Made by a program: the position numbers and the translations under genes. From contig OY997589.1 in assembly GCA_963921825.1 (NCBI GenBank), positions 45,952,638 to 46,016,637 of the forward strand: a DNA stretch of 64,000 nucleotides, read 5' to 3'. The DNA is from Erodium maritimum. Taxonomy: Eukaryota > Streptophyta > Magnoliopsida > Geraniales > Geraniaceae. This document shows positions 1 through 11,200 of this stretch, in pieces. The first letter of the stretch is position 1. Each line of letters starts with the position of its first letter. The notes beneath the pieces were generated by a model. The model had not been told where the DNA came from and did not search any database. It was given only the letters and a program-made list of their open reading frames with translations.

Positions 1-1271
1 TTTTGTTGTCCTTTTTTTGGACGACAACGTTTCTTTGGAACCTCTACGGGAATATTATTTTTACTCAAAAGAATGTCCTTCCACAGACTATCTTGATGCC
101 CGATTTCCGTAATTGGCTCTCGACCCCGAGACTGAATGACCTGCGGGACTGCACCCGAGCCCACATCAGCTGACAAATCATTACCGATGCGTTTAAAAAT
201 GTCAAACAAGCTCGGGTCGCTGGTCGACTTCTGAACTCCTGGGCTTGGGCCGCCACTTTCCACGTTAGCTGCCCCAACATCAGCACCTACTGGATCAGAA
301 CCTGGGCCAGAACTGCTAAGCCCGTTAAACACACCAGATCTAGAACACATAACAGGCTCCGGACCTGCATCAAACAAGGCCGGCCCATTTCCCAGCTGGA
401 TCAACTTGACCGGTTCAACAGAATCTCCTCTGCATCGCTCATCTTCATCGCGCCCCTGGTTCTCCGGAAGAGATTGCGTTTGATTTGGCAACAAAAGATC
501 ACCAGACGCTGGAATCAAGGGATTTGAATTCTGAACCAAATCCGAAACGCAATCAGCACCTGGAATCACGGGACTTTGAATCGCCACAACCGGGACACCA
601 TCCACGCGATTCTGCTTGGCCTGTTCGCTGTTCTCAAAGGTCCGACCACCCTCCATCTCCGGCGAGCTTGATCGATCCATGGTGACGAATAGCTTATAAC
701 CATTTAGTTTAAAGCCATTCAAAGTTTGGATTGTCTGCACAGCCGAAGACGAGATTGCGAACTCTGCAAAAACAAACCAGCGTCCTTTCTTATTCGGCTT
801 GGGAACAACAGTTGCTTCGATCACCTCCCCAAACGGAGATAATGCATTACAAGCCCACTACAACGAAGTACCCATCGGCAGGTTATACAGAATGATTCTG
901 CGTCCCTTGGAGATGACTTTCACTGCTTGATTGGAATCCGTCCCTATTTGTGGAACCCGAAACAGGGGCTGCGCAATTGTGTGTGAAGAAGCTACCGACG
1001 CTGGCTTTACCAGCACTGGTTTGGCCGGGCATTTTGCTGCCTTAGCCTTCTTACCAGTGGCCTTCGCAGCACCCTTAGCAGCACCGGTATCCTCAGCCAC
1101 GAACGGATCTGATTTTGCATTAGGAAGCCCAACGATCGGAACATAAGCAATATTCACGTATTCCTTGTACAGAGCAAGCATGACTGCGCCGAAGGAATAG
1201 AAAGACTCAATATCACAACTACTTGGTCGGCGTAACAGGGAACTCTGCCGGCGAACACGAGTTGGAGCCAT
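1..1271 (-). pseudogene. LINE ORF1 remnant with RNA-recognition motif (runs off left edge)
   Basis: Read on the minus strand from ATG at 1269-1271, one frame runs to the window edge (about 423 codons) with a single in-frame TAG at 855-857. The N-terminal part is basic and rich in Lys, Ala and Pro (KKAKAAKCPAKP). It leads into an RRM: an RNP2-like strand IILYNLP at 873-893 and an RNP1-like KKGRWFVFAEF at about 760-800. The RRM ends with GFKLNGYKLFV near 680-720. A long polar, Pro/Ser-rich tail follows, then an SLWKDIL motif and an AT-hook-like KKRCRPKKG within the last 40 bases. RRM-bearing ORF1 proteins are known from the BNR group of plant L1 LINEs, where they bind element RNA. Assignment to that group is inference. 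The TAG inside the RRM makes it non-functional. A diverged copy lies at 4270-5505 on the other strand. Confidence 0.7.
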
Positions 1272-1324
1272 TATTCCTCAACTTGGTTGCACCTTTTATC
1301 ACACAGCAAATGTCAAGTTCAGAA

Positions 1325-2754
1325 ACTTTAAACGCGAATTAAATCGCTCGGACGTCGGAAATTGATTCCGTCAATTGTGTTGGAACCCTTGAATTATTTT
1401 AGGATCGTAGAAACGAAAACGGGAATTTTCGGAGCCCCGGAAGGGCGTTTTCCGATCCCGGGCAGATTCGACGAGCCGGGCGAATCGGGCTTTTCTGTGC
1501 CCTTAGTTGAAAATGTCGTGTAATTGGGAAGTTTGGGAGTGATCGGCATTGTCGGGGTCGCGTTTGGGCGTCAATTTCATTAATTTCGGTTTTGCCTGCA
1601 TATTTAAAAAGTGTTCTAACTTGTGACCATGTTAGATCGTGCCGACGACCGCGGAAAGAGGAGGCTAGGCGAGTGATCGTGAGCGCGCCAGAGCTTGAGG
1701 GTGGATGTTGGGAAGCGTTACGAGGTAGGGAAAAGTAGCCGGATAACGGCCTTGACTAGGGAAAGTTATTAGTAGAAATGCATGTGACACTTGTTGTGTT
1801 TATGATTGTGGCTATGTGTGCCTTTAGGGTGGTGAGCCCGTATGTTACTGTTTGTGTGTCGTGGGTGGCCATGTGTGCCTGTGGGGTGTTAAACCTGTAT
1901 TGTTGCTGGCTGTCTTTCTGAGGGGTAGTTAGTCGTTATATTATTGTCGCTATTTGTTGAACCTTGGGTGATGACTGTGATTGCATGGAGGTTGGGGCCC
2001 GCCTGACAACAAAGGGGTGCCACGGGGTCGTGCAGGTAAGGGTTGGCTAGCCTTCCGACTAGCTATCGGAAAAGTATTGTTGTATATGTCGCGAACAGGT
2101 CGACCGCCTGGCCCGACTGCGTGTCGGGGAAAGTTGCGTGGGGCAGGCTCAAGCCCAGCCGGTTAGCAACCGGCAACTGAGTGGCTGGTGTGCGATCCTT
2201 TGTGATCTTGATTGTTGGGTGCGATCCTTTGTGATCTTGGGTGTTGCGTGGTTATTATTTGCGTATTTGGTTGAAGTCGTAACTGCTGTGTCGGGTCTAT
2301 ATTACGTGTCCGGGGTTTGAGATGGTTGGGAAAGTTGAACAGTTGTATTGCGTAACCGTCAGTCCAAATTGTGTTTTTGGGGTAGTAGTCCCCGAGGTTG
2401 TTATTTTCGGGCTTCCGGCATTTCTGCTGGTATGCCGTGGTCAACCCGGTATCCGTGGCGGTGAGCGAAATGCTCACCCCCTACTACTTTTCCTGCAGGT
2501 ACTGGTCGTGAGACGGACTAGGAGAGCCCTCGAAGCTTGAAGAGCTGGGAGCAGAAGTCCGGGTCTCTGGGTAGTTAATGACGTACCTTGTAGCTCGTTT
2601 GTACATCGTTTTGAACGTATTTTCCGCTGTAAAATTATCGTTTTTGCTTAACTTAAGTGTTGTTTTAAAGAGGTTTATTAAAATGTTTGAAAATTATTTT
2701 GTTGTTTCACCGTTCGCGTTCCGGGTTCGGTCCTACCGAATTCGGGGCGTGACA
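1325..2754 (+). mobile_element. Gypsy LTR fragment, family A (5' truncated)
   Basis: The segment ends in GGGGCGTGACA, followed at once by a tRNA-Met-type primer-binding site, so 2754 is an LTR 3' end. It matches, in the opposite orientation, the solo LTR at 58329-61563. Shared blocks include the stretch around 1715-1790 (AGGTAGGGAAAAGTAGCCGG, then TGCATGTGACAC), a pair of direct repeats of GATCCTTTGTGATCTTG at 2189-2240, and the end region at 2455-2560. No TG start is visible; the left end abuts the 5' side of the minus-strand LINE remnant, and 1325 is approximate. The LTR should supply promoter and polyadenylation signals, but this copy lacks the part that holds the TATA box in the longer relative. 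Confidence 0.7.
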
Positions 2755-3420
2755 GCTTGGTATCAGAGCTCGAGGTTTAACACCTCGGACTGTACGTCAA
2801 TTAGGTGGGGAGAGTTGAGTCATTAAAAGTCCCGTCGTGCGTTGGTTGCGCAAGTCGGAAACCATGTGTAGACCCCTAGTGACCTAAGTCTTGGTTGTTG
2901 TTGTGTGAATGTGCAGTATTGCTGATACTGGCATAATGATTTTGTCCTGCTGCGTGAAACGTTTTTAAGCTGTCGCGACTTGACTCAGGGGCGCCCCTGT
3001 AGTCGAACGCGACGGTGCTGATGTCAAGTGGGTACGATGTAGTTCGGGGACGCCTGGACCGGGTTGTGACTACGTGATGTCAAAAAAAATGAACGACATT
3101 TTACAAGGAGAAAATATTAAAATAATTGGCCCTGTCAGCGTTGTTTTAAAAAAATTATTTGGCCCTGTGGGCGTATGTGTTAAGATTGGTTGGCCCTGTG
3201 GGCGTGCGTTTTGAAATTGGTTGGCCTTGTGGGCTTGCGATTGAGGGTGGGTGACTTGAATTTGTCTGTGAAATATTGTGCGTGAGTTTGATAAATTGGT
3301 GATCGAACGTGTGTGGCGCTTAAGGCTGATTTTAGGGTAATTGGGGTATTGAGGTTGTGAGCGATATTGGTTTGCTGAGTTGAGAACATGAACCCCGTTT
3401 TGAGGTTTCCCCGTTTACAA
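2755..3420 (+). mobile_element. 5' leader remnant of family A Gypsy element
   Basis: This is untranslated leader downstream of the primer-binding site. Bases 2989-3077 match the leader of the intact element at 41412-41505 (GGGGCGCC, CTGTAGTCGA, GTTCGGGGACGCCTG in the same order), showing common descent. Bases 3123-3240 hold about four degenerate copies of a roughly 35-bp unit around TTGGCCCTGTGGGCG. No gag sequence follows; the element is cut off before its coding region, near 3400. Confidence 0.6.
2758..2769 (+). other. Primer-binding site (initiator tRNA-Met type), family A
   Basis: TGGTATCAGAGC begins three bases after the LTR terminus. This is the standard plant LTR-retrotransposon minus-strand primer site, complementary to the 3' end of initiator tRNA-Met. 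It fixes the element orientation as plus. Confidence 0.85.
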
Positions 3421-3426
3421 TTTCTA

Positions 3427-4030
3427 GGCCAATCCGAATTCGTTAGGTCAGCAAAAAATAGACTTTTCTGTTCTTCTGTACATTCGGAATAGTATGTCAG
3501 AATTGACAAAATATTTGACAACTTTATTTTGAACTTGAAACTTGTACACATAACAAGAATGTGAATATCTACGCATAACCTCTATTTCTAGCCAAATCCG
3601 AGTTCGTTAGGTCGGTGAAAAATAGAATTTTCGGTTATGCACTATATTCTGTATAGTATGTCAGAATTGACAAAAAGTTGACATCTTTATTTTGGCCTTA
3701 AAATTTGTACATAGAACAAGAATATGAATATCAACGCATACCCACAATTTTTAGGCCAATCCGATGTCGTTAGGTCGGTGAAAAATAGATTTTTCGGTTC
3801 TGCACTATATTCGGTATAGTATGTCAGAATTGATAAAAAGTTGACAACTTTATTTTGACCTTAAAAACTTGTACAGAGAACAAGAATATAAATATCTACT
3901 CATACCCCCAATTTCTTGGCCAATCCGAGTTCGTTAGGTGTGTGAAAAATAGTTTTTTTTTTATTCTGCTCTATATTCAGTATAGTATGACAGAATTGAC
4001 AAAAAAGTTGACAACTATATTTTGACCTTA
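3427..4030 (+). repeat. Tandem repeat, about 163-bp unit, 3.7 copies
   Basis: The anchor (A/G)GCCAATCCGAGTTCGTTAGG recurs at about 3427, 3590, 3754 and 3918, giving periods of 162-165 bp. Each unit also carries TATAGTATGTCAGAATTGAC and a TTGTACA-AGAACAAGAAT segment. Copies differ by substitutions and small indels. The unit is AT-rich and has no coding frame. It is different from the 177-bp and 478-bp satellites, although it shares the short motif TAGTATGTC with both. Confidence 0.8.
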
Positions 4031-4269
4031 AATGTCATTACTCTACAAATGCTTTTAAGAAATATGAAGCAGCAGCGCTCTCGCGACTTTGACCGGAAAT
4101 TTCTTTCCGGGAAGCATAAGAGTGATCCCTTGCGTTCACTTCGTTTTGTTCGATCGTTTTATCTCTTTACAACGAGTATCTATCCATCTTGGGTAGTCCG
4201 TACAAGGATCAACGTCCGGTCACAAAACAGGGGTGTTATGGAGATAAGGAAGTCCGACCAATCCGAGTG
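4031..4269. other. No recognised feature
   Basis: This is 239 bp between the 163-bp repeat and the second LINE ORF1 remnant. I see no repeat, coding frame or element terminus here. It may be the 5' untranslated region of the LINE copy that follows. Confidence 0.4.
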
Positions 4270-5505
4270 AAACGTCCACGCACAGGCGCCAATGTTATGG
4301 ATGAGGCTGTGAACCCAATCCTCTCTACCCCTGTTATTGAAGAGGCTTGAAAGGAAACTGGTGTTGTGGACCAGACGCGGATCGCCGACGATGGACCCGA
4401 GCTTGTTTTGTGTTGTGCGACGCGGAGATCTATGTACGAAATTTTCCTTATGCTCTATCTGAAGAATCATTCAAAGGTATGTTCTTACCTTTCAGTGAGA
4501 TCGTGTCTCGGTCCTTGCTGCAGAGACCGAACAAGAAGGGCTATTTCTTTGGTTTCGTGCGATTTACGTCGCCTTGTGCTGCTTCCCAGGCAACTGAAAA
4601 GCTAAATGGTTTTAAGCTGAATGGTCATGTCTTATTCATGGCGTTTTCGCGGCGTTTTGTGCGGTCTCCGGCGACTGATCCAGTCGAGCTCGTAAAACAG
4701 AGCACATGCTCTGTTTTACATGGTGATCCAGAAGCTCTTTCTAGGGACATCCCTCAGGCACTGGGTGAGGGGCATGAGTGTCTTCGTGAGTCCGGTCCCA
4801 AAACTTCGTCGGCGGTCATTGCGTCGTCGCCTCCTCCGAACGTCGGCAACTCCATCGTTCAGCTCCAACCATTCCCGTTCCTGGCGCTGATCCCTTGATG
4901 CAAGGGATGTCGAATACGAACGAGATCCCCATTAAAGGGTTTCCTTTTTAGAATCGATCTCCCTCTGTTTCGGGAGTGTCATCGCTGTGAATTACGGTGT
5001 CATCAGATTCGTTTCCGAGCACGACACTGGTACAAGAGCCTGGGCATGCGGATGGGCTTGGAAATTCTGGTTCGGGCTTCAGGGTGGGCTTGGTCCACAA
5101 ATTGAAGGCCTGGTTGATGAACAGTTCGGCATGGTCTATCCCAAGGAGGTATTGGGCCTATTTTGGATGGTTTTGAGCTAAGCCTAGCCAAAAAGAGTCA
5201 TTTGCTGGCCCGTGAGGATCCAAGTTTGGCTACCGTTTTTAATCGTATTGGGATTGATTTAGGCCCGTTAGATGTGGGATCGGTCCTAGTGGAAAACGAT
5301 AACCTTTCTCGAAATGTTGAACCGTTTCCGGAAACCGGGCTGCAAGGAAGTCCATGGAAGGAAGCCTTAGAAAAGAAGATAGAGACAAAGAAACGTGGAC
5401 GTCCAAAGAAGGGCCAATCGAAAGTGATTGTTCCACCAACCGTGGTCTATCAGACAAGAGCCAGGACCTCTACTGACAGAGGGGATAAAACGGGACGTTT
5501 TTTTG
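4270..5505 (+). pseudogene. LINE ORF1 remnant with RRM and AT-hook, frame-broken
   Basis: An RRM is readable at about 4422-4660: RNP2 IYVRNFP, then RNP1 KGYFFGFVRF, ending in GFKLNGHVLFMAF. Compare GFKLNGYKLFV in the minus-strand copy at 1-1271. Downstream the frame is lost at TGA 4896-4898. A second stretch from about 5163 restores homology: a DPSLATVFNRIGIDL segment (compare DPSLFDIFKRIGNDL in the other copy), SPWKEALEKK and an AT-hook KKRGRPKKGQ at about 5390-5420. The RRM would bind LINE RNA and the AT-hook DNA; both roles are inferred from motifs. The remnant ends at about 5507, where the 478-bp satellite starts in the middle of a monomer. No ORF2 follows, so a rearrangement removed the rest of the LINE. 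Confidence 0.65.
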
Positions 5506-5988
5506 TGGACGTTGCAAAACATGTCGACCGACGCGAGGTATCGGCGGCCCATCTCAAACGTGTCGAGACCAACCTGTAAGATAGACCGATCGACATTAAA
5601 TATTGGTCGGCCCAAGTCTAGTATGTCTCGACCAACCTCAAAACAACGGTCGTCCAACGAAGATTCTCCATGAAAACTACTCCACATTATCCTTTTCCAT
5701 CCAACCTATCCTCCAAAACAAACCTTCCGACCCTCCTCTATGACATCCTCCTCCTCTATGATCTCTTTCGCGAATCCACTACCACCCACATGCACTAGTC
5801 CAACTCCAAAAGGGAAATACCTCATCCCAAGTCCCAAGAGTACTTACAAATTTCATAGGTGTAAGGGTAGAGAACACGTTATTAGGGGTAAGATATCCAG
5901 ACAAGTAATTTGTTCATTAGAATTTAAAGGTCGTCTAGTCAAATATTGGTCGGTCTTCCGAAAAAGAGGCCGACCGCGCCATAATGTG

Positions 5989-6114
5989 CTGCAAAACATG
6001 TCGACCGACGCGAGGTATCGGCCGGCCCATCTCAAACGTGTCGAGCCCAACCTGTAAGATAGACCGACCGACATTAAATATGGGTCGGCCCACCTCTAGT
6101 ATGTCTCGACCAAC
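5989..6114 (+). repeat. Sub-repeat block inside the 478-bp monomer: six 21-bp units
   Basis: This block is representative of one in every monomer. Six consecutive units of exactly 21 bp start at 5989, 6010, 6031, 6052, 6073 and 6094. A seventh, 22 bp long, follows at 6115-6136. Two degenerate units lie upstream at 5938-5979, separated by 9 bp. Most units end in GTCGACCGAC, CGACCAAC or GGTCGGCCCAC. On the minus strand the phase gives a seven-residue pattern of the form V-G-R-x-I-x-x. The monomer therefore probably grew from a 21-bp minisatellite that was captured into a larger unit. Confidence 0.85.
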
Positions 6115-8239
6115 CTCAAAACAACGGTCGTCCAACGATGATTCTCCATGAAAACTACTCCACATTATCCTTTTCCATCCAACCTATCCTCCAAAACAAA
6201 CCATCCGACCCTCCTCTATGACATCCTCCTCCTCTATGATCTCTTTCGCGAATCCACTGCCACCCACATGCACTAGTCCAACTCCAAAATGGAAATACCT
6301 CATCCCAAGTCCCAAGAGTACTTACAAATTTCATAGGTGTAAGGGTAGAGAACACGTTATTAGGGGTAAGATATCCAGACAAGTAATTTGTTCATTAGAA
6401 TTTAAAGGTCGTCTAGTCAAATATTGGTCGGTCTTCCGAAAAAGAGGCCGACCGCGCCATAATGTGCTGCAAAACATGTCGACCGACGCGAGGTATCGGC
6501 CGGCCCATCTCAAACGTGTCGAGACCAACCTGTAAGATAGACCGACCGACATTAAATATGGGTCGGCCCACCTCTAGTATGTCTCGACCAACCTCAAAAC
6601 AACGGTCGTCCAACGATGATTCTCCATGAAAACTACTCCACATTATCCTTTTCCATCCAACCTATCCTCCAAAACAAACCTTCCGACCCTCCTCTATGAC
6701 ATCCTCCTCCTCTATGATCTCTTTCGCGAATCCACTACCACCCACATGAAATAGTCCAACTCCAAAATGGAAATACCTCATCCCAAGTCCCAAGAGTACT
6801 TACAAATTTCATAGGTTTAAGTGTAGAGAACAGGTTATTAGGGGTAAGATATCAAGACAAGTAATTTGTTCATTAGAATTTAACTGTCGTCTAGTCAAAT
6901 GTTGGTCGGTCTTCCGAAAAAGAGGCCGACGGCGCCATAATGTGCTGCAAAACATGTCGAGCGACGCGAGGTTTCGGCCGGCCCATCTCAAACGTGTCGA
7001 GACCAACCTGCAAGATAGACCCACCGACATTAAATATTGGTCGGCCAACCTCTAGTATGTCTCGACCAACCTCAAAACAACGGTCGTCCAACGATGATTC
7101 TCCATGAAAACTACTCCACATTATCCTTTTCCATTCAACCTATCCTCCAAAACAAACCTTCCGACCCTCCTTCATGACATCCTCCTCCTCTATGATCTCT
7201 TTCGCGAATCCACTGCCACCCACATGCACTAGTCCAACCCAAAATGGAAATACCTCATCCCAAGTCCATAGAGTACTTACAAATTTCATAGGTGTAAGGG
7301 TAGAGAACACGTTATTAGGGGTAAGATATCCAGACAAGTAATTTGTTCATTAGAATTTAAAGGTCGTCTAGTCAAATATTGGTCGGTCTTCCGAAAAAGA
7401 GGCCGACCGCGCCATAATGTGCAGCAAAACATGTCGAGCGACGCGAGGTATCGTCCGGCCCATCTCAAACGTGTCGAGACCAACCTGTAAGATAGACCGA
7501 CCGACATTAAATATTGGTCGGCCCACCTCTAGTATGTCTCGACCAACCTCAAAACAACGGTCGTCCAACGATGATTCTCCATGAAAACTACTCCACATTA
7601 TCCTTTTCCATCCAACCTATCCTCCAAAACAAACCATCCGACCCTCCTCTATGACATCCTCCTCCTCTATGATCTCTTTCGCGAATCCACTGCCACCCAC
7701 ATGCACTAGTCCAACTCCAAAATGGAAATACCTCATCCCAAGTCCCAAGAGTACTTACAAATTTCATAGGTGTAAGGGTAGAGAACACGTTATTAGGGGT
7801 AAGATATCCAGACAAGTAATTTGTTCATTAGAATTTAAAGGTCGTCTAGTCAAATATTGGTCGGTCTTCCGAAAAAGAGGCCGACCGCGCCATAATGTGC
7901 AGCAAAACATGTCGAGCGACGCGAGGTATCGTCCGGCCCATCTCAAACGTGTCGAGACCAACCTGTAAGATAGACCGACCGACATTAAATATTGGTCGGC
8001 CCACCTCTAGTATGTCTCGACCAACCTCAAAACAACGGTCGTCCAACGATGATTCTCCATGAAAACTACTCCACATTATCCTTTTCCATCCAACCTATCC
8101 TCCAAAACAAACCATCCGACCCTCCTCTATGACATCCTCCTCCTCTATGATCTCTTTCGCGAATCCACTGCCACCCACATGCACCAGTCCAACTCCAAAA
8201 TGGAAATACCTCATCCCAAGTCCCAAGAGTACTTACAAA

Positions 8240-11200
8240 TTTCATAGGTGTAAGGGTAGAGAACACGTTATTAGGGGTAAGATATCCAGACAAGTAATTT
8301 GTTCATTAGAATTTAAAGGTCGTCTAGTCAAATATTGGTCGGTCTTCCGAAAAAGAGGCCGACCGCGCCATAATGTGCTGCAAAACATGTCGACCGACGC
8401 GAGGTATCGGCCGGCCCATCTCAAACGTGTCGAGACCAACCTGTAAGATAGACCGACCGACATTAAATATTGGTCGGCCCACCTCTAGTATGTCTCGACC
8501 AACCTCAAAACAACGGTCGTCCAACGTAGATTCTCCATGAAAACTACTCCACATTATCCTTTTCCATCCAACCTATCCTCCAAAACAAACCTTCCGACCC
8601 TCGTCTATGACATTCTCCTCCTCTATGATCTCTTTCGCGAATCCACTACCAACCACATGCACTAGTCCAACTCCAAAAGGGAAATACCTCATCCCAAGTC
8701 CCAAGAGTACTTACAAATTTCATAGGTGTAAGGGTAGAGAACACGTTATTAGGGGTAAGATATCCAGACAAGTAATTTGTTAATTAGAATTTAAAGGTCG
8801 TCTAGTCAAATATTGGTCGGTCTTCCGAAAAAGAGGCCGACCGCGCCATAATGTGCTGCAAAACATGTCGACCGACGCGAGGTTTCGGCCGGCCCATCTC
8901 AAACGTGTCGAGACCAACCTGCAAGATAGACCGACCGACATTAAATATTGGTCGGCCGACCTCTAGTATGTCTCGACCAACCTCAAAACAACGGTCGTCC
9001 AACGATGATTCTCCATGAAAACTACTCCACATTATCCTTTTCCATCCAACCTATCCTCCAAAACAAACCTTCCGACCCTCCTTCATGACATCCTCCTCCT
9101 CTATGATCTCTTTCGCGAATCCACTACCACCCACATGCACTAGTCCAACTCCAAAATGGAAATACCTCATCCCAAGTCCCAAGAGTACTTACAAATTTCA
9201 TAGGTGTAAGGGTAGAGAACACGTTATTAGGGGTAAGATATCCAGACAAGTAATTCGTTAATTAGAATTTAAAGGTCGTCTAGTCAAATATTGGTCGGTC
9301 TTCCGAGAAAGAGGCCGACCGCACCATAATGTGCTGCAAAACATGTCGACCGACGCGAGGTATCGGCCGGCCCATCTCAAACGTGTCGAGACAAAATGGC
9401 AAGCCAAACTGACTGACATTAAATATTAGCTGGCACACCTATAGTCTATCTCGACCAACCTCAAAACAACGGTCGTCCAACGATGATTCTCCAAGAAAGC
9501 TACTCCACATTATCCCTTTCCATCCAACCTATCCTCCAAAACAAACCTTCCGACCCTCCTCCATGACATCCTCCTCCTCTATGATCTCTTTCGCGAATCC
9601 ACTACCACACACACGCACTAGTCCAACTCCAAAATGGAAATACCTCATCCCAAGTCCCAAGAGTACTTACAAATTTCATAGGTGTAAGGGTAGAGAACAC
9701 GTTATTAGGGGTAAGATATCCAGACAAGTAATTTGTTCATTAGAATTTAAAGGTCGTCTAGTCAAATATTGGTCGGTCTTCCGAAAAAGAGGCCGACCGC
9801 GCCATAATGTGCTGCAAAACATGTCGACCGACGCGAGGTATCGGCCGGCCCATCTCAAACGTGTCGAGACCAACCTGTAAGATAGACCGACCGACATTAA
9901 ATATTGGTCGGCCCACCTCTAGTATGTCTCGACCAACCTCAAAACAACGGTCGTCCAACGTAGATTCTCCATGAAAACTACTCCACATTATCCTTTTCCA
10001 TCCAACCTATCCTCCAAAACAAACCTTCCGACCCTCGTCTATGACATTCTCCTCCTCTATGATCTCTTTCGCGAATCCACTACCAACCACATGCACTAGT
10101 CCAACTCCAAAAGGGAAATACCTCATCCCAAGTCCCAAGAGTACTTACAAATTTCATAGGTGTAAGGGTAGAGAACACGTTATTAGGGGTAAGATATCCA
10201 GACAAGTAATTTGTTAATTAGAATTTAAAGGTCGTCTAGTCAAATATTGGTCGGTCTTCCGAAAAAGAGGCCGACCGCGCCATAATGTGCTGCAAAACAT
10301 GTCGACCGACGCGAGGTTTCGGCCGGCCCATCTCAAACGTGTCGAGACCAACCTGCAAGATAGACCGACCGACATTAAATATTGGTCGGCCGACCTCTAG
10401 TATGTCTCGACCAACCTCAAAACAACGGTCGTCCAACGATGATTCTCCATGAAAACTACTCCACATTATCCTTTTCCATCCAACCTATCCTCCAAAACAA
10501 ACCTTCCGACCCTCCTTCATGACATCCTCCTCCTCTATGATCTCTTTCGCGAATCCACTACCACCCACATGCACTAGTCCAACTCCAAAATGGAAATACC
10601 TCATCCCAAGTCCCAAGAGTACTTACAAATTTCATAGGTGTAAGGGTAGAGAACACGTTATTAGGGGTAAGATATCCAGACAAGTAATTCGTTAATTAGA
10701 ATTTAAAGGTCGTCTAGTCAAATATTGGTCGGTCTTCCGAGAAAGAGGCCGACCGCACCATAATGTGCTGCAAAACATGTCGACCGACGCGAGGTATCGG
10801 CCGGCCCATCTCAAACGTGTCGAGACAAAATGGCAAGCCAAACTGACTGACATTAAATATTAGCTGGCACACCTATAGTCTATCTCGACCAACCTCAAAA
10901 CAACGGTCGTCCAACGATGATTCTCCAAGAAAGCTACTCCACATTATCCCTTTCCATCCAACCTATCCTCCAAAACAAACCTTCCGACCCTCCTCCATGA
11001 CATCCTCCTCCTCTATGATCTCTTTCGCGAATCCACTACCACACACACGCACTAGTCCAACTCCAAAATGGAAATACCTCATCCCAAGTCCCAAGAGTAC
11101 TTACAAATTTCATAGGTGTAAGGGTAGAGAACACGTTATTAGGGGTAAGATATCCAGACAAGTAATTTGTTCATTAGAATTTAAAGGTCGTCTAGTCAAA

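Noticed and set aside
5935..6057. AT-hook-like KRGRPRHN in the plus-strand satellite frame
   Set aside because: It comes from GAGGCCGACCGCGCC, part of the sub-repeat zone. It resembles the true AT-hook at 5395 only by chance, and flanking residues do not match.
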